Positions 16,515 to 25,318 of a stretch of DNA of 64,000 nucleotides are shown piece by piece. Each line of letters begins with the position of its first letter. Positions within the stretch are counted from its first letter, which is position 1. The position numbers were made by a program, and so were the translations under genes. Source of the stretch: Wolinella succinogenes DSM 1740 (GTDB taxonomy: Bacteria > Campylobacterota > Campylobacteria > Campylobacterales > Helicobacteraceae); NCBI RefSeq assembly GCF_000196135.1, contig NC_005090.1, positions 1,312,001 to 1,376,000 of the forward strand. Direction: 5' to 3'. The notes beneath the pieces were generated by a model. That model ran no database searches. It had not been told where the DNA came from and was given only the letters and a program-made list of their open reading frames with translations.

Positions 16515-17861
16515 TCACTCCCAAGGAGCCTTTTGTGAGACCAACTTAAAGACAGGGTTGCATAGAGAGTGGCTCAAATCTTTGGCGAACGCCACGAGTC
16601 CCTCATAAGCCCCATAACTAGTATGCTTCTCTTGATTCACGTCCACAAAGGCAACTTTGCGCTTGATCGCTCCATAGAGACTTCGACCTCCCGCTAGAAG
16701 CATATCTGCTCCTTTTTCTTCGAGCACTTTATACTGCTCAGCACCAGGATTCTCCATCAAAACCGCTCCCTCTCCTAGGAGCTCTCTGCATCTAGCCTTA
16801 TCATCTTCGGTGCACTTTCTCACGCTGGTGGCGACCACCTCAACTCCCAAGTCCTGAAGGGCAGAGGCGATCGACCACGCTTTGTTCCCACCCGTGTTTA
16901 GCACCGCTTTCTTACCAAGGAGGATCGGCATGTAGGGCTCAAGGTTTTTGACGCACTTTCTCTCTTCCCGCTCTATGAGAGTTTTGGCCTTTTCAATGAG
17001 CTCTACATCCCCCAAGGCTTTGACGATAGAGAGAAGGGATCGGCTGCTCTCTCTCATACCGTAAAAGGAAGCAGAGATGTAAGGGATTCCATATCGCTCT
17101 TCCATCTTTCGTGCCAAGCTCACTAGAGATTTGGCGCACACTAGCACATTGAGCTTCGCCCGATGTGCTTGCATGATAGAATCGATCCTTCCATCTCCAC
17201 TCAAGGCGCCAAGCACCCTAATCCCTAGTTCATCAAGCAGAGGTTTATAACGCCACATATCTCCCGTAACGTTATATTCGCCGATCAGATTAATGTCATA
17301 AGGCGTGAGGGTTTCGGGCTCTTTGCGCCCGATGAGTTGCTCTAAAAGCTCCTCTCCCGCGATTCGACTTCCTAGATTCTTACTCCCGACAAATCCTGCC
17401 GCACGAACCAAAATCACAGGAATCCCAAATCGCTCTTCCGCCTCTTTGCACACTTTAGGCGTATCATCGCCAATCATGGCACAGACACAGGTCTCATAGA
17501 CAAAAGCTGCCTTTGGAACATAACGAGTGATGAGATACTCTAGCGATTCTTTAAGCTTTCGCTCCCCGCCAAAAATCACATCGTGCTCACTTATGTCTGT
17601 ACAAAAACCCATCTTGGTGAAACCTCTGTTGGCACTACTTGGAGTCTCTCGTGTTCCCCAACTAGCGCCAAGACAGGTTGATGGGGAGTGAACGAGATGG
17701 ATGGCTTCATCATAGGGAAAAAGAGAGATTTGCGAACCCTCAAAAGCGCAACCCCCCGAAGCATTTCCAGGCTTGGGGCGGTTACAGGCGCTCTTTTTGG
17801 AAGCGGAGTGCGCGCACGCACTCTCGTTTAGCAACTCTTTGACCACTTTTTTATCCATCAT
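16515..17861 (-). CDS. nifE: NifE, FeMo-cofactor scaffold alpha subunit
   Basis: Alpha subunit of the NifEN scaffold, 448 aa and homologous to NifD. Visible are the N-terminal Cys-containing segment (RPKPGNASGGCAFEGSQ), the ligand loop HSPSTCLGASWGTRETPSS, FTKMGFCTDISEHDVIFGGE and VYETCVCAMIGDD. AGGAGG lies 6 bases before the first of two ATGs (17861). It is 27 bases downstream of nifK, hence in the nifH operon. The NifD FeMo-co His ligand is absent, as expected for NifE. Confidence 0.93.
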   Translation of the reverse strand: MMDKKVVKELLNESACAHSASKKSACNRPKPGNASGGCAFEGSQISLFPYDEAIHLVHSPSTCLGASWGTRETPSSANRGFTKMGFCTDISEHDVIFGGERKLKESLEYLITRYVPKAAFVYETCVCAMIGDDTPKVCKEAEERFGIPVILVRAAGFVGSKNLGSRIAGEELLEQLIGRKEPETLTPYDINLIGEYNVTGDMWRYKPLLDELGIRVLGALSGDGRIDSIMQAHRAKLNVLVCAKSLVSLARKMEERYGIPYISASFYGMRESSRSLLSIVKALGDVELIEKAKTLIEREERKCVKNLEPYMPILLGKKAVLNTGGNKAWSIASALQDLGVEVVATSVRKCTEDDKARCRELLGEGAVLMENPGAEQYKVLEEKGADMLLAGGRSLYGAIKRKVAFVDVNQEKHTSYGAYEGLVAFAKDLSHSLCNPVFKLVSQKAPWE

Positions 17862-17888
17862 CTCGCACCTCCTATAGAAGCACCCTGC

Positions 17889-19418
17889 TTATCGCACCGC
17901 GTCAAAGAAGAAGTCGGTTTTGGCGATCTGCTTGGTGTCCTCATCCATTTTGTCAAGAACTTTGTTCACGATCCATGTCAAAAGATTCAAGGTTCCTTTG
18001 TATCCTGAGATGCTGTATCGGTGCAAATGGTGTCGATCAAAGATAGGGAATCCTACGCGAATGAGGGGGATTCCTGTATCTCGCTCTAGCTCTTTACCAT
18101 AGGTGTTGCCGATCATGAAATCAACAGGCTCAGTAAAGAGAAGGCTTCTCATGTGCCATAGGTCTTTGCCTGCCCAGACATGAAGATCCTTAGCAGGAGA
18201 GGTGGCAAGAAGGGCTTTCATCTCCTCTTCCCAGCCATCAGGGGCATTGTGGCAAAGCACATGTTTAGGCTCTGCCCCCATCTCGATGAGGAAGCTAACC
18301 GCTCCGATAAGAAAATCAGGATCGCCCCAAATCGCAAAGCTTTTACCATGCATATAGGGGTAGCTATCCTGCATTGCATCCACAAGGCGACCGCGCTCAT
18401 CTTTGAGCTTTTGGGGGACGCTCTTGCCTGTGAGCTTAGAGATCGCGCTCACAAAAGCATCAGTTCCCGCTAGACCGATAGGGTTGAGCTCTAGCGTCTC
18501 TTGTTTGAACTTCTTAGCAAAGCTCTTCATCGTTCTTGGCGTAGTGTACTTCTGAAGCGTGATGGTCACTTTGCTCGCGCCCGCATCTCTTGCATCATCA
18601 AGCTTGGTGCCGCCGCTGAACATCTGGTATTTACCCGCAGGCATATCCCACTGCTCAGAGTGATCCCCTAGCATGATGTAGTCCGCTCCAAAAGCCTCAA
18701 CGATCTCTTTCACTTCGCGGAGGCTTCCGATATAGGGCTCAAATCCAGGGATGATGTTGATTCGATCTTTTTTGTCAGCGCTCTGAGAAACATTGGAGAG
18801 CTGAGTGATGATCGAATACATCATGTTGTCATAGCCCGTGATATGAGAGCCCTTGAAGCTAGGAGTATTCGCATAGGGGACAGGGTAGTCCGCAGGAATA
18901 CTTCCAGCGCTTCGAGCGTTTTCAACAAACGCTTGAAGGTCATCTCCGATAACTTCAGCCATGCAAGTCGTAGAGACGGCAATCATCTCAGGCTTATACA
19001 TAGCGTAGCAGTTGGCTAGACCATCGATCATATTCTGCAATCCTCCAAATACCGCCGCATCCTCGGTCATAGAGTCACTCACGCAAGGCGTGGGCTCTTT
19101 GAAGTGGCGCGTGAAGTAGGATCGGAAGTAAGCCACGCAACCGTGACTTCCATGAACATAAGGCATAGTGTTTTCAAATCCAAGAGCCACCATGACCGCG
19201 CCAAGAGGCTGGCAAGCCTTGGCAGCGTTGATGGTGATCGCTTCTCTGGCGAGGTTTTTCTCTCGATACTCCCAGCTCTTTGTCCAATCAGCAACTTTGG
19301 CGACCTCATCGCAACTAGGCATGCCTTCAAATTCGGCGCGCTTTTGGGTGAAAATCTCCTGATACTCAGGTCTAAGGAAGAGATCTTTTCCTGTGACGAT
19401 ATTTTCAATAGTTTGCAT
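17889..19418 (-). CDS. nifK: Nitrogenase MoFe protein beta chain NifK
   Basis: Beta subunit of dinitrogenase, which holds half of each P-cluster. The 509-aa product has the expected ligand loops: INAAKACQPLGAVMVALG, PYVHGSHGCVAYFRSYFTRHF and AVSTTCMAEVIGDDLQ. It also has the C-terminal HHLHRYSISGYKGTLNLL region. The length fits group I/II molybdenum enzymes. AGGAAAGGATG lies before ATG 19418. It is 17 bases downstream of nifD. No sign of a vanadium or iron-only enzyme (no vnfG/anfG) is seen. Confidence 0.95.
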   Translation of the reverse strand: MQTIENIVTGKDLFLRPEYQEIFTQKRAEFEGMPSCDEVAKVADWTKSWEYREKNLAREAITINAAKACQPLGAVMVALGFENTMPYVHGSHGCVAYFRSYFTRHFKEPTPCVSDSMTEDAAVFGGLQNMIDGLANCYAMYKPEMIAVSTTCMAEVIGDDLQAFVENARSAGSIPADYPVPYANTPSFKGSHITGYDNMMYSIITQLSNVSQSADKKDRINIIPGFEPYIGSLREVKEIVEAFGADYIMLGDHSEQWDMPAGKYQMFSGGTKLDDARDAGASKVTITLQKYTTPRTMKSFAKKFKQETLELNPIGLAGTDAFVSAISKLTGKSVPQKLKDERGRLVDAMQDSYPYMHGKSFAIWGDPDFLIGAVSFLIEMGAEPKHVLCHNAPDGWEEEMKALLATSPAKDLHVWAGKDLWHMRSLLFTEPVDFMIGNTYGKELERDTGIPLIRVGFPIFDRHHLHRYSISGYKGTLNLLTWIVNKVLDKMDEDTKQIAKTDFFFDAVR

Positions 19419-19435
19419 CTTTCATCCTTTCCTAA

Positions 19436-20890
19436 TCAATCCCAAGGGGCAGTGTTGTGTGCCCATACAGGAGAGTTGACCGCCATCTCAATGTCTCTAG
19501 CAAAGATAGCAAAGCCATCATAGCCATGGTAAGGACCGCTGTAATCCCAAGAGTGCATCTGTCTAAAGGGCAGACCCATCTTTTGAAAAACATACTTCTC
19601 CTTCACCCCGCTAGCCACGAGATCAGGTCGGAGTTTGTCAACAAACTTCTCAAGCTCATACTCGTTCACATCGTCATAAACCAAGACGCTGCCACTCACC
19701 TCTTCTTTGGTTCTCTGATAGTCATCATCATGGGCAAACTCATATCCAAGTCCGATCACTTCCATGCCAAGATCCTCATAAGCACCAATGATGTGTCGCG
19801 ATCTGAGACCTCCGACATAAAGCATCACGGTTTTGCCCTCAAGTCTTGGCTTGTACTTGGCGATGACAGCTTCAGTGATCGCCTTATACTTGGCGATAAC
19901 CTCTTCGGCTTTCTTCTCGATCTCAGGGCCAAAATGTTTGGCGATGGCTCGAAGAGAAGCTTCGATCTTGCTTGGACCAAAGAAGTTATACTCCATCCAA
20001 GGAATCCCGTACTCCTTCTCCATGTGTCTAGCCACATAGTTCATGCTTCGATAGCAGTGGAGAAGATTGAGCTTCGCCTTGGGCCCTGCTGTGATCTCTT
20101 TAAAGGTGCTATCGCCACTCCATTGAGCAATGACGCGAAGCCCCATCTCTTCAAGCAAGATTCTAGAGCTCCATGCATCTCCACCGATGTTGTAGTCGCC
20201 GATGATCGCTACATCATAGGGTGTAGCGACAAAATCTTTATTGACCTCATCGCTCAAGGGGAACATGATGTCTCGAATCGTGTCATTAGCAATGTGGTGA
20301 CCCAAAGATTGGGAAACCCCTCGGAATCCTTCACAGGAGACCGCTACGACTGTTTTGCCTGTTTCGGCACTCTTTTTTCTAGCCGCGGCTTGAATGTCAT
20401 CCCCAATCAGACCGATAGGGCACTCAGATTGAACGGTGATTCCATGATTGAGAGGGAAGAGATCATTGATCTCATCGATCGCTTGCTGGAGCTTCTTGTC
20501 TCCCCCAAAAACGATATCTCGCTCTTGGAAATCGGTGCTGAAGTTGACGGTAACGAATGTATCCACCCCTGTGGTGCCGATGTAATAGTTTCGTCGTCCG
20601 CCTCGGCTGTATTGACCGCATCCAATAGGTCCGTGGCTGATGTGAACCATGTCTTTGACAGGCCCCCATACCACCCCTTTACTCCCAGCGTAGGCACAAC
20701 CTCGCTGAGTCATCACGCCAGGGGCGGATTTTTTGTTGCTTCGCACACCGCCGCAAGTCTTTTGGCTCTCATCATCGGGAGCACCTACACCTAGATGCTT
20801 AGAGCGATTCTTCGCGGTTTTTTCCGGATAGGCGGCCAAAACCTCTTCGATGGCCTCTTTCTGTAGGGCCTTTAGTTCTTCTGCTCTCAT
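19436..20890 (-). CDS. nifD: Nitrogenase MoFe protein alpha chain NifD
   Basis: Alpha subunit of dinitrogenase, site of N2 reduction at FeMo-co. The 484-aa product shows P-cluster Cys ligands in [32 protein letters not shown] and [13 protein letters not shown]. The FeMo-co Cys lies in [19 protein letters not shown] and the His ligand in [20 protein letters not shown]. The V-R/H substrate-pocket region is ordinary for Mo enzymes. The gene is preceded by a small unrecognised gene instead of directly by nifH. Confidence 0.96.
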   Translation of the reverse strand: MRAEELKALQKEAIEEVLAAYPEKTAKNRSKHLGVGAPDDESQKTCGGVRSNKKSAPGVMTQRGCAYAGSKGVVWGPVKDMVHISHGPIGCGQYSRGGRRNYYIGTTGVDTFVTVNFSTDFQERDIVFGGDKKLQQAIDEINDLFPLNHGITVQSECPIGLIGDDIQAAARKKSAETGKTVVAVSCEGFRGVSQSLGHHIANDTIRDIMFPLSDEVNKDFVATPYDVAIIGDYNIGGDAWSSRILLEEMGLRVIAQWSGDSTFKEITAGPKAKLNLLHCYRSMNYVARHMEKEYGIPWMEYNFFGPSKIEASLRAIAKHFGPEIEKKAEEVIAKYKAITEAVIAKYKPRLEGKTVMLYVGGLRSRHIIGAYEDLGMEVIGLGYEFAHDDDYQRTKEEVSGSVLVYDDVNEYELEKFVDKLRPDLVASGVKEKYVFQKMGLPFRQMHSWDYSGPYHGYDGFAIFARDIEMAVNSPVWAHNTAPWD

Positions 20891-20900
20891 CGCGATTCTC

Positions 20901-21278
20901 CTAGTTGTAGATAACGTCGATCGTTAGCGGCTCCATACCGTCAAATTTTCTGCAAAGATCAAGCGTTTCATCATCTTTATCAAGCTTTTTGCTAAGCTCA
21001 CTCATTTGATACTTGTTGGTGTAGTAGAGGTATCTTGGAGCTTTCTTCTCGTTGCCCTCTTGGAAAAAGTGAACCAACGCCTTCGCTAGAAGCGTGTTGG
21101 TGTTTTGGTAGGTCTTAAAAAGCTCTACGGAAGTGCTTTTGTTGCTACCCATATAGATTTTGATCTCTTTGACTTTAGCCATGCTATCGCCAAGCGCACC
21201 TTCTAGCTTCTCGATCACCTTCTCAGAAGGGATTTGGTTGCCCATTTCGGCAGGGAAGTGGAATCCTAGTACAAACAT
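20901..21278 (-). CDS. Unrecognised 125-aa protein encoded between nifH and nifD
   Basis: Soluble protein without membrane segments and with a single Cys (residue ~109, DLCRKFDG). It has a beta-like N-terminus ([11 protein letters not shown]), then two helices ([38 protein letters not shown]), a basic [22 protein letters not shown] stretch in part, and an acidic end. It is not a PII (NifI) protein: the T-loop and the family's ends are missing. It is also not NifT, NafY or a ferredoxin. AAGGAG precedes ATG 21278, with 26 bases to nifH and 10 to nifD, so it must be expressed at nitrogenase-structural levels. A nitrogenase-binding accessory or regulatory role is inferred from position only. Confidence 0.8.
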   Translation of the reverse strand: MFVLGFHFPAEMGNQIPSEKVIEKLEGALGDSMAKVKEIKIYMGSNKSTSVELFKTYQNTNTLLAKALVHFFQEGNEKKAPRYLYYTNKYQMSELSKKLDKDDETLDLCRKFDGMEPLTIDVIYN

Positions 21279-21304
21279 GATCTCTCTCCTTCTTCTTTTA
21301 TTTC

Positions 21305-22240
<936 letters not shown>

Positions 22241-22254
22241 TTACGCCCTACTTA

Positions 22255-22272
22255 TTGCATACTCTATTCCGA
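22255..22272 (-). promoter_or_regulatory. Sigma-54 (-24/-12) promoter of the nifH operon
   Basis: On the minus strand the sequence reads TCGGAATAGAGTATGCAA. GG and GC are exactly 10 bases apart, and GGAA matches the Campylobacter/Helicobacter form of the -24 box. The -12 GC lies about 41 bases before ATG 22216, leaving a leader of about 30 bases. It shares TATGCAAT with the nifB promoter. No TGT-N10-ACA NifA site was found between this element and 22432. Confidence 0.7.
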
Positions 22273-22432
22273 GAAAAAAATATTTAGGGGAAAAAGTTTT
22301 GGGCAGAGCAACTTGGTGTAAAAAAGGGAGATGAAATATCGATTCGGTGGGGCTATGGAGAGAAAATTGGGAGAGAAGGTTATCTGGATTATTGAATGAA
22401 GAATCAAAAAGCGATTTGCACTGGGCGCCCTC
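22273..22432 (-). other. Non-coding stretch between the BFD-like gene and the nifH promoter
   Basis: About 160 bases with no supportable gene; a 70-codon minus-strand frame here (22264-22476) overlaps the promoter and has no family resemblance. Just after the stop codon of the BFD-like gene, CTGGG...CCCAG and the palindrome GGGCGCCC (near 22425) could end the nifB transcript. The rest is AT-rich and should hold whatever NifA or IHF sites exist, but none matches the classical consensus. Confidence 0.5.
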
Positions 22433-22663
22433 TCACCCCAGCAGTCGTTCGATCTCATCAAGATCAAACTCCCCATAAAAACTCATATCAAAGAGCTTCT
22501 CCAGCGCCTTGCGGCAGCAGACTCGATCACACCCCGTGACGAGCTTTTTGGCTTTGCGAAAGGGAAGGCTTGTATTTTGGAAGATGACGATCGCCTCGCG
22601 GGTGGTTTTGCCCCCGCACTCGCAGACGATTCTATCCAGCACACGGTGATGAGGGTCAAACAC
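22433..22663 (-). CDS. BFD-like [2Fe-2S] small protein downstream of nifV
   Basis: The 76-aa protein has a CxC near residue 14 (RIVCECGGKTTREAI) and a GCDRVCC motif near residue 44, flanking two helices. This is the pattern of BFD-like [2Fe-2S] domains, as in bacterioferritin-associated ferredoxin and the central domain of NifU. The start is GTG 22663; the GAGGGG ribosome-binding site lies in the last codons of nifV, 3 bases upstream, so the two are coupled. No NifU is encoded in the window, so a role in Fe-S delivery for cofactor synthesis is conceivable but unproven. Confidence 0.7.
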   Translation of the reverse strand: MFDPHHRVLDRIVCECGGKTTREAIVIFQNTSLPFRKAKKLVTGCDRVCCRKALEKLFDMSFYGEFDLDEIERLLG

Positions 22664-22666
22664 CGC

Positions 22667-23797
22667 TTACCCCTCTTTTTGGGAGTGGCGCTTGTGCGAG
22701 AGGTAGAGACAAAAGAGCTCTTTAGCGCTCAGGGGTTTTTTGTTTTTGGTGACGATTTCACGCACCAGTGGGAGTAGATCGCTCGCTTCGCCCTTCTCGA
22801 TCAGTGGGACAAACTGCTTGAGATGATAGATTAGATTGGCACTCCCTGAATGCTTGCCAATAGGGTATTCGCGGCTCGCACCCACCAGTTCAGGGGAAAA
22901 AGGCTCATAGAGGCCCTCGCTTTTTTGATTTCCATCGGCATGAATTCCGCTCTCATGCCAAAAGAGGCGACTCCCCACCACAGGAGCCGTGGGGGCTAGA
23001 GCCACGCCTGCGGCTTTGGCGACCTTTTGGACAAGGGCTTTCAAAATAGTAGAATCGAGTGTACGATTTTGTCCAAACTGCCCGATGAGGCTCAAAAGAA
23101 CCTGCTCAAATCCCGCATTCCCTGCGCGCTCACCGATTCCTATCACGGTCGTATTGACGCTTTGGGCTCCCGCCTCGATTCCTGCAATAGAGTTCGCCAC
23201 CGCCATCCCATAATCATTATGGCAGTGCATCTCAACAGGAAGCGTGCAATGGCGCCGAAGAGAGCGAATCGCCCTGTAGGTCTGGAGTGGCGTGAGGATA
23301 CCCACCGTATCACAAAATCGCACTCTATCCGCACCCCTCTCCATGGCCAGTGCGATCACCTCCTTGAGGAATCGAGCGTTCGCGCGCGATGTATCCTCCA
23401 TCCCCACACAGACAAAAAGCCCCTCTTTTTTAGCGATAGTGAGGGTCTCTTCTAGATTGGAGAGCACTTTGGCATACTTCCCGCGAAACTTCGCCGCGAC
23501 CATTTTAGTCGAGACAGGAATCGAGAGATCGACCGCCTTCATCCCACACGCCAAACTCGCCTCTAGGTCGCTTTGGGTGGCTCGATTCCAGCTCATGAGG
23601 CGCAAAGGAAGCCCGAGAGAGAGGATGGCTCTAATGTCTTCGCGCTCTGCCTCACCCATGGCTGGGATTCCAATCTCTAGCTCATCCGCTCCCGCTTCAT
23701 AAAGAAGCTTGGCGATCTCGCACTTCTCCTCTTGGGTGAAAGCCACCGTGGGAGCCTGCTCTCCATCCCTAAGCGTTGTGTCGTTGATCGTGATCAT
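22667..23797 (-). CDS. nifV: Homocitrate synthase NifV
   Basis: Condenses acetyl-CoA with 2-oxoglutarate to (R)-homocitrate, the organic ligand of FeMo-co. The 376-aa TIM-barrel enzyme shows INDTTLRDGEQAPTVAFT at the N-terminus, the RFCDTVGILTP loop, the metal-binding HxH in VEMHCHNDYGMAVANS, and GIGERAGNAGFEQVLL. The RxxDGEQ and HCHND signatures place it in the HCS/isopropylmalate synthase family, and the nif context decides the substrate. It lies 25 bases downstream of nifB. Confidence 0.92.
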   Translation of the reverse strand: MITINDTTLRDGEQAPTVAFTQEEKCEIAKLLYEAGADELEIGIPAMGEAEREDIRAILSLGLPLRLMSWNRATQSDLEASLACGMKAVDLSIPVSTKMVAAKFRGKYAKVLSNLEETLTIAKKEGLFVCVGMEDTSRANARFLKEVIALAMERGADRVRFCDTVGILTPLQTYRAIRSLRRHCTLPVEMHCHNDYGMAVANSIAGIEAGAQSVNTTVIGIGERAGNAGFEQVLLSLIGQFGQNRTLDSTILKALVQKVAKAAGVALAPTAPVVGSRLFWHESGIHADGNQKSEGLYEPFSPELVGASREYPIGKHSGSANLIYHLKQFVPLIEKGEASDLLPLVREIVTKNKKPLSAKELFCLYLSHKRHSQKEG

Positions 23798-23822
23798 GGC
23801 GCCCCCTTTGTTTTGGTGCGGT

Positions 23823-25172
23823 TTAGTTGGCCTCTAGCTCCTGCGGTGCGATCATCCCCAAAGCCTCGTGGAGTCTCATCCCCTCTGCTTCGATGCAAGT
23901 AATTCCCGCTTTTTGGAGCTTCTCTCTAGGTGTTTTACCGATTTTGGCGGTCACGAGATAGTCGATATCATGGAGTTTTTGCAAAATCTCTTCAATCGGA
24001 TTGGCCTCATGACAGCTGCTCTTGCCTTGGCAGTAACTCCCTTGGAGCCGTCTCACCCCCACGGCTTTGAGGTGATCTCCGATCCACTCATAGATGATAA
24101 ACTCTTTGGCGTCTCCAAAATGAAGATCCGCTCGCTCCTCTAGACGGCTAGTGAGCGCGATGAGCTTGCCTTGGGTAGCCATGGAGGGCAGTTTGCCCTT
24201 TTGGGGAATCGCCTCTCTTTTTTGGAGGAGCCGCTCCTTGGTGGCTCTTCTAGAGGGGAGATCATAGAGAGTGGCGAGCTCCTCCATGGGGAGTGCGAGA
24301 AATTCGCCTTGGGCAAACTCCGAGCTTCTATCTTCGCCCAAGATTCCCACCGCATCGGCTCGACACTGTCGGCAATGGCTCATCTGCTCTACGCCAATAT
24401 CGCACCGCTTTCTCATCTCCTCTACCTGCGCATCCGTGGCGCTAGGCACCCCATGATCGGAGAAGTATGTCCCAAACTCAGGCAAAGAGAGCAGCGGCAT
24501 GATGTTGTGGAGCGCCACGCCCATGCTCTTGATCTTTTTGGCGACATGGGGAAGCTCCTCTTCATTGACCCCAGGGATCAGCACCGAGTTAATCTTCACC
24601 ATCATCCCTAACCTCACGCACTCTTCGATTCCCTTAAGCTGGCGATTGAGCAAGAGTTCTGCTCCCTCCTCCTTGGTGTAGCGCTTTTTGCTGTGAGTGT
24701 CATAGACCCACGCATAGATCTTTGCGCCTACGCTAGGGTGAATGGCATTGAGCGTCACGGTGAGGTGATCCACACCAAGCTCTTTGAGTTTTTTGGCGTA
24801 AAAAGGGAGCATGAGTCCATTAGTGGAGATGCATAGCTTCAGGTCGGGCGCATACTCTTTAAGAAGCCCTAGCGTCTTAAAGGTCTGCTTGGGATTAGCG
24901 AGCGCATCTCCGGGGCCTGCGATCCCCGCCACGCTCAATCCTTCGATCTTTGATCCTGCATAAAGAACCTTCTTCACCGATTCCTCAGGCGAGAGCTTCG
25001 TGGTGGTCACGCCCGGTCTTGATTCGTTACTGCAATCAAACTTGCGGTTGCAGTAGTTGCATTGAATGTTACACGCGGGCGCCACGGGGAGGTGGATACG
25101 AGCAAAGAGCCCGTGCGCCTCGTGGCTATAACAGGGGTGGTCTTGGTTTGCGGGGTTGCATGAGGTGCTCAT
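23823..25172 (-). CDS. nifB: NifB, FeMo-cofactor precursor (NifB-co) synthase
   Basis: Radical SAM enzyme that fuses two [4Fe-4S] units with a carbide to form NifB-co. The 449-aa product has the radical SAM motif CNIQCNYCNRKFDCS near residue 36 with the N-terminal HPCYSHEAH segment, and AGPGDALANP for SAM binding. Conserved Cys residues occur in SHCRQCRADAVGILGED. A C-terminal NifX-like domain (DLHFGDAKEFIIYEWIG...) forms the last ~100 residues, so this is the two-domain type. A strong sigma-54 promoter lies about 45 bases upstream. It is the first gene of nifB-nifV-BFD. Confidence 0.95.
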   Translation of the reverse strand: MSTSCNPANQDHPCYSHEAHGLFARIHLPVAPACNIQCNYCNRKFDCSNESRPGVTTTKLSPEESVKKVLYAGSKIEGLSVAGIAGPGDALANPKQTFKTLGLLKEYAPDLKLCISTNGLMLPFYAKKLKELGVDHLTVTLNAIHPSVGAKIYAWVYDTHSKKRYTKEEGAELLLNRQLKGIEECVRLGMMVKINSVLIPGVNEEELPHVAKKIKSMGVALHNIMPLLSLPEFGTYFSDHGVPSATDAQVEEMRKRCDIGVEQMSHCRQCRADAVGILGEDRSSEFAQGEFLALPMEELATLYDLPSRRATKERLLQKREAIPQKGKLPSMATQGKLIALTSRLEERADLHFGDAKEFIIYEWIGDHLKAVGVRRLQGSYCQGKSSCHEANPIEEILQKLHDIDYLVTAKIGKTPREKLQKAGITCIEAEGMRLHEALGMIAPQELEAN

Positions 25173-25212
25173 GGGTGGCTCCTGTGATTTAAAATCAAAT
25201 CTCCCCGAAAGA

Positions 25213-25230
25213 TTGCATACCCTGTTCCAA
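25213..25230 (-). promoter_or_regulatory. Sigma-54 (-24/-12) promoter of nifB
   Basis: The minus strand reads TTGGAACAGGGTATGCAA, with GG and GC exactly 10 bases apart. TTGGAACA is the Campylobacterota -24 consensus and TATGCAAT repeats the nifH -12 region. The GC lies about 43 bases before ATG 25172. No TGT-N10-ACA NifA site was found upstream. Confidence 0.8.
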
Positions 25231-25233
25231 AAA

Positions 25234-25281
25234 TGACTGCCTATTTTTTAAACAGTCAAAATTTCAAAAATGTCATACAAT
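25234..25281 (+). promoter_or_regulatory. Control region of the aldo/keto reductase-nifA operon
   Basis: The inverted repeat TGACTG (25234-25239)/CAGTCA (25253-25258) spans 13 bases between the divergent promoters. TACAAT at 25276-25281 is a possible -10 element about 38 bases before ATG 25319. No GG-N10-GC element exists on the plus strand here, so this operon, which ends in nifA, appears to be sigma-70 dependent. Confidence 0.4.
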
Positions 25282-25318
25282 GCCACCACAAACTTCCATT
25301 TCCGTCAAGGAGAATCAA

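Noticed and set aside
19457-20794. 445-codon open frame on the plus strand opposite nifD
   Set aside because: It lies wholly antisense to the clearly real nifD, has no ribosome-binding site or family resemblance, and similar long shadows occur opposite other genes here because of codon bias.
22296-22319. Second sigma-54-like element (minus strand TTACACCAAGTTGCT) upstream of nifH
   Set aside because: The -12 part fits, but the -24 GG is missing and the spacing is one base short.
22264-22476. 70-codon minus-strand frame upstream of nifH
   Set aside because: It overlaps both the BFD-like gene and the sigma-54 promoter and has no supporting signal.
25144-25162. Possible plus-strand sigma-54 promoter for the aldo/keto reductase operon
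   Set aside because: The GG-to-GC distance is 11, not 10, and the element lies inside nifB; no other candidate exists on that strand.
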